Source: Pseudomonadota bacterium | GTDB taxonomy: Bacteria > Pseudomonadota > Alphaproteobacteria > Rhizobiales > Beijerinckiaceae | Direction: 5' to 3' | Assembly (NCBI GenBank): GCA_023386155.1 | Contig: JAEWKH010000117.1 | Span: forward strand, 1-26,062 | DNA: 26,062 bases | Part shown: piece by piece, positions 1 through 5,722 of the stretch | How the letters are laid out: each line of letters begins with the position of its first letter | Numbering within the stretch: the first letter of the stretch is position 1 | The notes under the pieces: model-generated | What the model was told of the DNA's origin: nothing | The model's database searches: none | What the model saw: the letters and a program-made list of their open reading frames with translations, nothing else | Made by a program: the position numbers and the translations under genes

Positions 1-70
1 TTCCAGCATGGCTCCATCGCCGGGTTTGCTGCTCTGGTCCTTTGCGGGATTCATAACTCAGGAGGGTGCG

Positions 71-346
71 ATGAGGCCAATCATGACAGCCGTTGCCGCG
101 GGTGCACTCATGCTTTCTGCTGCGGCGTGCACCACACCGGGAGAACGCGCGGCTGGCGGCGCGGCCGTCGGCGGCCTTGCCGGTGCCGCGGTCGGCGGCG
201 CTGCAACGGGCCGGGCGAGCGGAGCCTTGGCCGGAGCGGCCGTGGGCGCAGCGGGCGGCGCGATCGTCGGCGCGGCGACGGCTCCCCGGACCCAATGCCC
301 GTATGGCACGTATCGCGATGCTTACGGCAACCTGTATTGCCGTTGA
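71..346 (+). CDS. Glycine-zipper lipoprotein, small, probably outer membrane
   Basis: This 91-residue protein opens with a lipoprotein signal peptide: a short basic start, a hydrophobic run, and a lipobox-like LSAAAC whose Cys20 would be lipidated. Residues 27-70 are almost entirely Gly/Ala in a G-x-x-x-G rhythm (two glycine-zipper helices), as in the 17 kDa surface antigen/OmpA-linked glycine-zipper group. The tail has two cysteines (C76 and C90) around a Tyr-rich YGTYRDAYGNLY stretch and could form a disulfide. An upstream in-frame ATG at 8 exists, but the ATG at 71 is preceded by AGGAGGG and begins exactly at the signal peptide, so 71 is chosen. The molecular role is unknown; envelope insertion is inferred from the zipper. 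Confidence 0.8.
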   Translation: MRPIMTAVAAGALMLSAAACTTPGERAAGGAAVGGLAGAAVGGAATGRASGALAGAAVGAAGGAIVGAATAPRTQCPYGTYRDAYGNLYCR

Positions 347-381
347 TGCCATAGCCGATCCGCCGGCACCGCCTCTCGCTC

Positions 382-408
382 ATGGGCTCTGCGAACGCTT
401 GAGCCCAT
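382..408. terminator. Hairpin between convergent genes
   Basis: ATGGGCTC (382-389) pairs with GAGCCCAT (401-408), and a small inner GCG/CGC pairing sits in the loop. It lies between the 3' ends of the lipoprotein gene and the carboxypeptidase gene, where a bidirectional terminator would be expected. No T-run follows on either strand, so termination is an inference from position. Confidence 0.4.
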
Positions 409-540
409 AGCGGGCCTGCGTGGAACCGGCCTGCTCGGATGAAGGATGACATCTGGCCCGGTCGTGGCGGCCGGCAGGGATGTCTCGCGTTCGAACGCTA
501 CGCTAAAGCCGTGCTTGTTGAGAGTCTCGGCCCTCTGCCG

Positions 541-1479
541 TCAGCGAAGCGGCAGGGCCTCCGTCCGTCTCGCCGCAGCGGCGCCGGTCTTGGCCTCCAG
601 CCTTGCAGGATCCTGTCGGCCGCACTTGAGACGGCGCAGGTCCGCGGCGGGCATCGGTCCGCTGGCTTTCACCGTGCGGATATTGCCGATGGGGTTCGCC
701 CCCTCCGACAGGCCGGTATCGAGGAGATCCCGCATGACCTGCGATCGCGTCGCCGCGCTGGGCGCCCCGAGGACCACGCCGATGACGCGCCGGCTCCCGC
801 GAAGGGCCGAGACCGCCACGTTGAAGCCGGAGGCGCAGACATAGCCGGTCTTCGAGGCCTCGAGGCCGGCGTAATCCTCGACCAGCTTGTTGGTGTTCTT
901 GAGCAGCCGCCCATTCACCGTCACCGAGGGAGTCCTGAGGAGATCCATGTAATCGGCATGGTAGCTCAGGAGCACGATCATGAGCACGGCCATGTCCCGC
1001 GCATTGGTCACCTGCCGGTCGTCGTGCAGGCCGGTGGCATTGACGAAACGGGTTCCGGTCATCCCGAGACGCCGGGCCTCCGCGTTCATGGCCGCGACGA
1101 AGGCCTCCTCGCTGCCGCCGATGGCTTCCGCGATAGCGACCGAAACATCGTTGGCGCTCTTGACCATGATGACGGTGAGCGCATCCTCCAGCCGGAGCGA
1201 CGAGCCCGGCGGGACTCCGAGCTTCGTCGGCGGCTGGGCGGCCGCCTTCGGGCTCAGGGGAATGGACGTGTCCATGCTGACCCGGCCGGCCCTGACGGCC
1301 GTCAGGGCCAGATGCGCCGTCATCATCTTGGTGAGCGACGCAGGGTGCCAGGAGCGGGTCGCCTCCTGGGCGGCGAGAATGTCGCCCGTGGACGCATCCA
1401 CCAGCAGCATGGGAGAGGCGCCGGCGGATACGGGCGTCAGGAGAAGGCCGGCAGCCAGGAGGATCGAGAGCGGCTTCAT
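541..1479 (-). CDS. D-alanyl-D-alanine carboxypeptidase (peptidase S11, penicillin-binding protein)
   Basis: The 312-residue product has a cleavable signal peptide (residues 1-21, ending SAGA) and all three motifs of S11 serine DD-peptidases: SxxK as S48-L-T-K51 with the nucleophile Ser48, SxN as S108-A-N110, and K210-T-G212. These enzymes remove the terminal D-Ala from peptidoglycan pentapeptides in the periplasm and so limit cross-linking. The protein is shorter than E. coli DacA (about 400 residues): after the catalytic domain there is only a basic, Ala/Arg-rich tail, with no PBP5-type C-terminal domain and no evident amphipathic membrane anchor, so it may be soluble. No good Shine-Dalgarno precedes the ATG, but the signal peptide fixes the start. 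It converges on the lipoprotein gene. Confidence 0.9.
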   Translation of the reverse strand: MKPLSILLAAGLLLTPVSAGASPMLLVDASTGDILAAQEATRSWHPASLTKMMTAHLALTAVRAGRVSMDTSIPLSPKAAAQPPTKLGVPPGSSLRLEDALTVIMVKSANDVSVAIAEAIGGSEEAFVAAMNAEARRLGMTGTRFVNATGLHDDRQVTNARDMAVLMIVLLSYHADYMDLLRTPSVTVNGRLLKNTNKLVEDYAGLEASKTGYVCASGFNVAVSALRGSRRVIGVVLGAPSAATRSQVMRDLLDTGLSEGANPIGNIRTVKASGPMPAADLRRLKCGRQDPARLEAKTGAAAARRTEALPLR

Positions 1480-1556
1480 GCCCGGATCGTTGCCCGAACC
1501 GCGGCCTTGCGCAACAAAAAACCGTCCAGCTCCACCTCTTTCGGGGATCGCGCCCG

Positions 1557-1802
1557 TCAGACAGCCGTCTCGGCCAGCATAAGGACGATGCCTAAGGCGA
1601 CCAGGGCGATGCTGGGCCAGTGATGCTTGGGGTGCAGGGCGCGCGCCCTTTCGCGGGGTTCCAGCGTATTGCCGGAACCCGCCGGGCCCATGCGATGGGG
1701 CTCGCTCAGGCGCCCATTCCAGAGAACCTTGCCGGCCGCGAGCACGATCCCGGCCACGATGAGCAGCGCACCGATCCAGATGAGGACCATGCCCGAATGC
1801 AT
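1557..1802 (-). CDS. Small two-helix membrane protein, unknown function
   Basis: This 81-residue product has a hydrophobic helix at about residues 4-24, a polar loop rich in Arg/Pro/Gly, and a second helix near the C terminus (about 63-79), giving a hairpin membrane topology. The start at 1802 is chosen over the longer in-frame start at 1871 because GGGAGGG lies just upstream and because the longer version would be translated from a dispersed repeat (1823-1889). I recognise no family. It lies between the carboxypeptidase and a flavoprotein on the same strand; the 77 bases to the carboxypeptidase start leave room for separate transcription. Confidence 0.65.
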   Translation of the reverse strand: MHSGMVLIWIGALLIVAGIVLAAGKVLWNGRLSEPHRMGPAGSGNTLEPRERARALHPKHHWPSIALVALGIVLMLAETAV

Positions 1803-1822
1803 GAAACCCTCCCAGTGAGATC

Positions 1823-1889
1823 CGATGCTTCTCTCAGCCTGCGCATCGTTTGCGCGAAAAACCGGATCCACTTTTTCGCACGATGCGCC
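1823..1889. repeat. Dispersed palindromic element A (single hairpin module)
   Basis: The core is GCGAAAAA (1854-1861) pairing with TTTTTCGC (1872-1879) around a CCGGATCCAC loop, with outer GCGCATCG/CGATGCGC arms. Read on the minus strand it matches the first module of the element at 4508-4691, including the shared CTGAGAGAAGCATCG flank. It lies 21 bases upstream of the start codon at 1802, in that gene's leader or promoter region. Confidence 0.8.
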
Positions 1890-1940
1890 AGGAGCATATC
1901 ACAGGGGTTCAAGGGAACACAGGCACAGCCGTCGCGATGG

Positions 1941-3119
1941 TCAGACCGCCTGACCGGCACACCAGCCGGATGACCAGGCCCACTGGAAATTGTACCCGCC
2001 GAGCCAGCCGGTGACATCCACCACCTCGCCGATGAAGTAGAGGCCGGGCACCGCCCTGGCTTCCATGGTCCGGGAATCGAGTTCGCGGGTGTCGACGCCG
2101 CCGAGCGTCACCTCGGCCGTGCGGTAGCCTTCCGAGCCGGCCGGCTTGAAGCGCCAGAGGTTCACAGCCTCGTCGATGGCACGAAGCCTCTTGTCGGAAT
2201 AATCGGCCAGGTTGGCCGGTCCCTTCTCCGTCTCGGCGATCAGTTGCGCCAGGCGCTTGGGCAGGAAGGCCGACAGGGCGGTCTGGAGCGCCTGCCTGCC
2301 GTTCTGCGCGCGGGCGGCGCGCAGCTCCTCGAAGAGATTCACGCCCGGCAGCATGGAGAGCACGATCTCGCCGCCCTCGCGCCAATAGGAGGAGATCTGC
2401 AGGATCGCGGGGCCGCTCAGGCCGCGATGGGTGAAGAGCATGGCCTCGGCGAACGCCGTCTTCCCGCAGCTCGCCACCGCGTCGACCGACACACCTGCCA
2501 GGGGGGCGAGCCGTTCCAGCATGTTCGGCTCCAGGGTGAGCGGAACCAGCCCAGGCCGCGTCTCGACGATCTTCAGGCCGAATTGCTGCGCCAGATCGTA
2601 GCCGAACCCGGTGGCGCCCATCTTCGGAATCGACTTGCCGCCCGACGCCACGACGAGCGACCGGCATTGCACCGCTCCCTGCGAAAGCTTCAGGGCAAAT
2701 CCTTCCGGTGCTTTCTCCACGCGTTCGACGGAGGTGGACAGGCGCAGCTCCACATCCGCCTGGCGCATCTCGTTCAGGAGAAGATCGATGATCTGCTTCG
2801 ACGAGCCGTCGCAGAAGAGCTGGCCCAGGGTCTTCTCGTGGTACGCGATGCCATAGCGCTCGACGAGGGCGATGAAGTCGCGCTGCGTGTAGCGGCGCAA
2901 GGCCGATATGGCGAAGCTCGGGTTCTGCGAGATGAAACTCGCCGGAGCGGCGTTGAGATTGGTGAAGTTGCAGCGCCCTCCGCCGGAGATGCGGATCTTC
3001 TCGCCGGGCTTGGCGGCATGGTCGAGGATCAGCACGGAACGCCCGCGCTTGCCGGCCTGTGCCGCGCACATCATCCCGGCAGCCCCGGCGCCGATCACCA
3101 CAACGTCGAATGAATCCAA
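1941..3119 (-). CDS. NAD(P)/FAD-dependent oxidoreductase, HI0933/BaiN family
   Basis: The product carries an N-terminal FAD-binding Rossmann fold (VVVIGAGAAG, GxGxxG at residues 10-15), the family signature KIRISGGGRCNFTN near residues 43-56, and the C-terminal FAD motif FIGEVVDVTGWLGGYNFQWA. This is the HI0933-like flavoprotein family (YhiN, BaiN); the physiological substrate is usually unknown, although BaiN reduces bile-acid intermediates in gut bacteria. I place the start at a TTG (3119) because AGGGCGG lies just upstream and the resulting 392 residues match the family length, with the GxGxxG beginning ten residues in. In-frame ATGs at 3191 and 3278 would add N-terminal sequence with no recognisable domain. 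It lies upstream of the small membrane protein on the same strand. Confidence 0.85.
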   Translation of the reverse strand: MDSFDVVVIGAGAAGMMCAAQAGKRGRSVLILDHAAKPGEKIRISGGGRCNFTNLNAAPASFISQNPSFAISALRRYTQRDFIALVERYGIAYHEKTLGQLFCDGSSKQIIDLLLNEMRQADVELRLSTSVERVEKAPEGFALKLSQGAVQCRSLVVASGGKSIPKMGATGFGYDLAQQFGLKIVETRPGLVPLTLEPNMLERLAPLAGVSVDAVASCGKTAFAEAMLFTHRGLSGPAILQISSYWREGGEIVLSMLPGVNLFEELRAARAQNGRQALQTALSAFLPKRLAQLIAETEKGPANLADYSDKRLRAIDEAVNLWRFKPAGSEGYRTAEVTLGGVDTRELDSRTMEARAVPGLYFIGEVVDVTGWLGGYNFQWAWSSGWCAGQAV

Positions 3120-3428
3120 GAGAGACCGCCCTGAGAAAAGGTTTCCGGCACCGCCGCCCAAGGTTGCGGAAGGAGGGCCCGACCTGAGCATGGGATCGCG
3201 CCGTTCGTAGTGAACATGCGGGCGAGGCGCAAGCATTGGCGCAGGGGCATCGTCCCGGGGCTCGGCCGCAGCCGGCATTCTTTGCGGCCACGCCTTCCGG
3301 TCGATTGAAGCCGTTCCGTCAGGGGTGTACCATCACACGACGACCAACAGCTGCGCATCCCGAAGAGACGGTGTGTCAGTCGAGCCGCCTCCCGGCATGC
3401 GAGAGTCCTCGTCTTACAGGAGGCTGTC
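3120..3428. other. Intergenic region between divergent genes
   Basis: About 310 bases separate the flavoprotein start from the YbaK-family start. The left end may be coding if the flavoprotein uses an ATG at 3191 or 3278. The right end has a strong AGGAGG before 3429 and a possible promoter at 3305-3333. I see no repeat element or RNA structure here. Confidence 0.5.
3305..3333 (+). promoter_or_regulatory. Possible sigma-70-type promoter for the YbaK-family gene
   Basis: TTGAAG (3305-3310) and TACCAT (3328-3333) are separated by 17 bases, each matching four of six consensus positions. It would give a leader of roughly 90 bases before the ATG at 3429. Such matches occur by chance, so this is weak. 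Confidence 0.3.
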
Positions 3429-3899
3429 ATGACGATTGCACCAACCCTTCAGCGCTACATGTCCGATCAAGGCATCAGCTACGACCTGATCCCGCACGAA
3501 CCGGCGATGACGTCGCTCGGCACGGCCCATGCGGGGCACGTGCCCGGCGACCGGCTGGCAAAGGGCATCATGCTCAGCGACGGGCAGCACTACATGCTCG
3601 CCGTGCTGCCGGCCTCGCACCACCTGCGCCTGTCCGATCTCAAGATGGAGCTGGGCCAGGAACTGCGCCTTGCGTCAGAGGACGAGATCGTCGAGGTCTT
3701 CCGGGACTGCGACCGCGGCGCTATCCCGCCGGTCGGCACGTGCTACGGCCTCGATGTCATCGTCGAGAACAGCGTGGAGCGGCAGCCGGACGTCTATTTC
3801 GAGGGCGGGGATCACGCGACGCTGGTTCACGTGAGGGGAGACGACTTCGCGCGCCTCAACCCGCGGGCCCAGCACGGCACGTTCAGCGAGCGCATGTGA
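3429..3899 (+). CDS. YbaK/EbsC-domain aminoacyl-tRNA deacylase-like protein
   Basis: This 156-residue single-domain protein has the YbaK/ProX editing-domain pattern: a conserved lysine in the LAKGIMLSD segment (K45), the AVLPASHHLRLSDLK segment, and a C-terminal GTCYGLDVIVE strand typical of the family. Members hydrolyse mischarged aminoacyl-tRNAs (Cys-tRNA-Pro, Ala-tRNA-Pro and others) in trans in the cytoplasm; the exact substrate cannot be read from sequence. AGGAGG lies seven bases before the ATG, so the start is firm. The gene stands alone with a terminator-like hairpin at 4010-4034. It could also be a YbaK-fold protein without tRNA editing activity. Confidence 0.85.
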   Translation: MTIAPTLQRYMSDQGISYDLIPHEPAMTSLGTAHAGHVPGDRLAKGIMLSDGQHYMLAVLPASHHLRLSDLKMELGQELRLASEDEIVEVFRDCDRGAIPPVGTCYGLDVIVENSVERQPDVYFEGGDHATLVHVRGDDFARLNPRAQHGTFSERM

Positions 3900-4009
3900 T
3901 GCTTGGCGTCACGCGAGGCATGCCGGCGGAGAGGCTTGAGGTCTGACCGTTGAGCGCCTCAGGCGCATCGGCTCGGCAGAAGTTCGGAACCGTGATAGGT
4001 CCCTCCTCG

Positions 4010-4046
4010 TTCGGGCTTCCGCGTGAAGCCCGAATCCCTGCCTCTT
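4010..4046 (+). terminator. Terminator downstream of the YbaK-family gene
   Basis: A perfect 10-bp stem, TTCGGGCTTC (4010-4019) with GAAGCCCGAA (4025-4034), closes a five-base loop and is followed by a pyrimidine-rich TCCCTGCCTCTTTG tract. It lies between the YbaK-family gene and the YqaA-family gene. Confidence 0.5.
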
Positions 4047-4074
4047 TGTCCCTCCGGTCCGGTCGCCCCGTCCC

Positions 4075-4512
4075 ATGCCGCATCTTGCCGAATACGGCGC
4101 CTTGTTCGCCGCCGCTTTCCTCTCGGCCACCATCTTCCCTTTTCAGTCCGAAGCGGTGCTCTTCGCCATGCTGGTGGCCGAACATTACCCGTGGTGGCTT
4201 CTCATTGCCGTTGCGAGCGTGGGCAACATTCTCGGCTCCGTCGTGAACTGGTTCCTGGGCCGGTTCTTCGCGCGTTTCGAGGATCGGCCCTGGTTTCCCG
4301 TGAAGCGCAAGCAGATGGCGAAGGCGGAAGGCTGGTATCACCGCTACGGACGCTGGACGCTGCTCCTGAGCTGGCTCCCGGTCATCGGCGATCCTCTCAC
4401 CATCGTGGCGGGCGTCATGCGGGAGCCCCTGCGGATCTTCGTCCCGCTCGTGGCGATCGCCAAGACGGGGCGGTATCTGGCCGTGGGAGCCCTGAGCCTG
4501 GGGTGGATCTAG
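4075..4512 (+). CDS. YqaA/DedA-like small integral membrane protein
   Basis: The 145-residue product resembles the YqaA group (COG1238) of the DedA/SNARE-associated membrane protein superfamily. Visible features are a hydrophobic N-terminal segment with SATIFPFQSEAVLF, a GNILGSVVNWFLGR motif corresponding to the family's G-x-x-x-G region, the amphipathic WYHRYGRWTLLLSWLPVIGDPLTIVAG re-entrant-type segment, and a final helix. The function is unconfirmed; larger DedA relatives move phospholipids across the membrane. No strong Shine-Dalgarno precedes the ATG. The stop codon TAG (4510-4512) consists of the first bases of the repeat element at 4508, so the present 3' end may have been set by that element. 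Confidence 0.8.
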   Translation: MPHLAEYGALFAAAFLSATIFPFQSEAVLFAMLVAEHYPWWLLIAVASVGNILGSVVNWFLGRFFARFEDRPWFPVKRKQMAKAEGWYHRYGRWTLLLSWLPVIGDPLTIVAGVMREPLRIFVPLVAIAKTGRYLAVGALSLGWI

Positions 4513-4691
4513 CGCATCGTGCGAAAAAGTGGACCCGGTTTTTCGCACTCAACGATGCGCCAGCTGAGAGAAGAAGCATCGTGCGAAAAAGTAGACCCGG
4601 ATTTTCGCGCCCGACGAGGCGCTCTTCATGGAGTGAAGAGTGGGATTGGACCCAAAAAGGGCAAGTCCACTTTTCACGTCCGATGCTCTAT
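4508..4691. repeat. Dispersed composite palindromic element B (three modules)
   Basis: It begins TCTAGCGCATCG and ends CGATGCTCTA, imperfect terminal inverted repeats. The first hairpin is GCGAAAAA (4521-4528) with TTTTTCGC (4539-4546). A second copy of that module is GCGAAAAA (4583-4590) with ATTTTCGC (4601-4608). A degraded third module around 4651-4680 corresponds to the second palindrome of the elements at 10162 and 13990. It fills the space between two convergent genes and supplies the stop codons of both. Confidence 0.85.
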
Positions 4692-4924
4692 GGCCCCTGC
4701 AGGCTCGACCAGATCTCCTCCAGGTGCCGCGGCCCGAGCACGGCCCCGGAGGCGGCCCGGATGACGGCCTCCATGCCGGCCGGCGCCTCGTTGTTCATGG
4801 CCCAGTGGACGGCCTCGCGGAGGGTCGTGAATTCCCTAACGTCACTTGGATGACCCTGACCGGCCTTGCCGATGGGTTCGTATTGCAGATGGGCCGGCGC
4901 ATCCAATTCGGCTTTGGTGAGCAT
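4688..4924 (-). CDS. Small hypothetical protein (78 aa)
   Basis: The 78-residue product is soluble-looking, with no signal peptide or membrane helix. It contains FTTLREAVHWAMNNEAPAGMEAVIRAASGAVLGPRHLEEIWSSL, which suggests two to three amphipathic helices and a compact fold. AGGCAGGA lies upstream of the ATG and the codon use matches its neighbours, which supports a real gene; I do not recognise a family with certainty. Its TAG stop (4688-4690 on the minus strand) is the right-hand end of the repeat element, and it converges on the YqaA-family gene with only that element between them. The cation transporter lies 53 bases upstream on the same strand. Confidence 0.65.
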   Translation of the reverse strand: MLTKAELDAPAHLQYEPIGKAGQGHPSDVREFTTLREAVHWAMNNEAPAGMEAVIRAASGAVLGPRHLEEIWSSLQGP

Positions 4925-4977
4925 GTCGCGGTCCTGCCTCGTTCAGGGTGGGTTGAGCAGGACAACGTTCTTCGGGC

Positions 4978-5574
4978 TCAAGGCGTTGCAGCCCCATGCT
5001 CCTTGCGGGCCGCTTCCCAGACCTCCCGAGCGGCATCGGCATTCATCGCCGCGATGGCAAGGCCGACGATCAGATCGGGCCAGGCCGAGAGCGTCATGGC
5101 CGTGACCAGGCCTGCCCCGATGATCGCCACATTGGCGGCCGCATCGTTGCGCGCGGACAGGAAGGCCGCTTTCGTCAGGCTGCCACTATGGTGGCGATAA
5201 CGGGCGAGCAGGACGGCACAGGTGAGATTGACTGCGAGAGCCCCTGCCCCCGCAAGGGACAGCGGCACCGGATTTGGCGCGACCGGCTCCCAGAACTTCT
5301 CCCAGGCGGTCCAGAGGGTGGCGAGGCCGGGCACGAGGATGATCCCCGCCAGCACCATGCCGACCCGCGCCCGGATCCGGGCTCTCCAGCCGAGGGCGAC
5401 GAGAATGAGAAGGTTGATCGAGGCATCTTCCAGGAAATCGACGCTGTCGGCGAACAGGGACACCGAGCCGATGGCAAGCGCGACCGCAAACTCGACCCCG
5501 AAATAACCCAGGTTGAGCGCCGCCACGATGGCGACAACCCGCCGAAGGGCATGATCTCGGGGCGGATGATCCAT
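4978..5574 (-). CDS. Short cation transporter, CDF superfamily, without the cytoplasmic domain
   Basis: This 198-residue protein has about six hydrophobic segments and the transmembrane half of a cation diffusion facilitator: SLFADSVDFLEDA (residues 39-51) matches TM2 with the H/DxxxD pair as D46 and D50, and SLTKAAFLSARNDAAAN (132-148) matches TM5, where D144 is kept but the usual His four residues earlier is Ser140. CDF proteins exchange Zn, Co or Mn for protons. The C-terminal metallochaperone-like domain is absent, as in a known group of short relatives, so it is probably not a truncation. The ATG at 5574 is preferred because upstream in-frame sequence runs into the ilvD regulatory region. 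It is divergent from ilvD. The metal is unknown. Confidence 0.8.
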   Translation of the reverse strand: MDHPPRDHALRRVVAIVAALNLGYFGVEFAVALAIGSVSLFADSVDFLEDASINLLILVALGWRARIRARVGMVLAGIILVPGLATLWTAWEKFWEPVAPNPVPLSLAGAGALAVNLTCAVLLARYRHHSGSLTKAAFLSARNDAAANVAIIGAGLVTAMTLSAWPDLIVGLAIAAMNADAAREVWEAARKEHGAATP

Positions 5575-5659
5575 GGCGTTTTCCCGTCGTTCAAAAGGGC
5601 TTGTCGAGCCGTTTATCAGCAATTCCATTGCGGCAAAGCAGGCGCGACCACAAGGAATG

Positions 5660-5687
5660 GCAATTTTCCTTGCAAATTGCGCAATTT
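5660..5687. promoter_or_regulatory. Candidate operator: three alternating GCAATTT/AAATTGC half-sites
   Basis: In the AT-rich divergent region between the cation transporter and ilvD, GCAATTT (5660-5666) is followed by AAATTGC (5674-5680) and GCAATTT (5681-5687); the last two form a perfect 14-bp palindrome. A related GCAATT-CC-ATTGC lies at 5619-5630. The arrangement suits a dimeric regulator such as an Lrp/AsnC-type protein, but the regulator is inference. Confidence 0.45.
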
Positions 5688-5722
5688 CAGTTGAACAAGG
5701 CGGCAAAGTTTTAGGGGAAACC

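Noticed and set aside
439..1623. 394-codon plus-strand frame opposite the carboxypeptidase
   Set aside because: The minus strand has all three S11 peptidase motifs; this frame is rich in Arg/Gly/His and ends in intergenic sequence.
4519..4764. Short frames containing RKSGPGFS-like peptides near the palindromic elements
   Set aside because: They are translations of the dispersed repeat itself; the same peptides appear at each copy in arbitrary frames.
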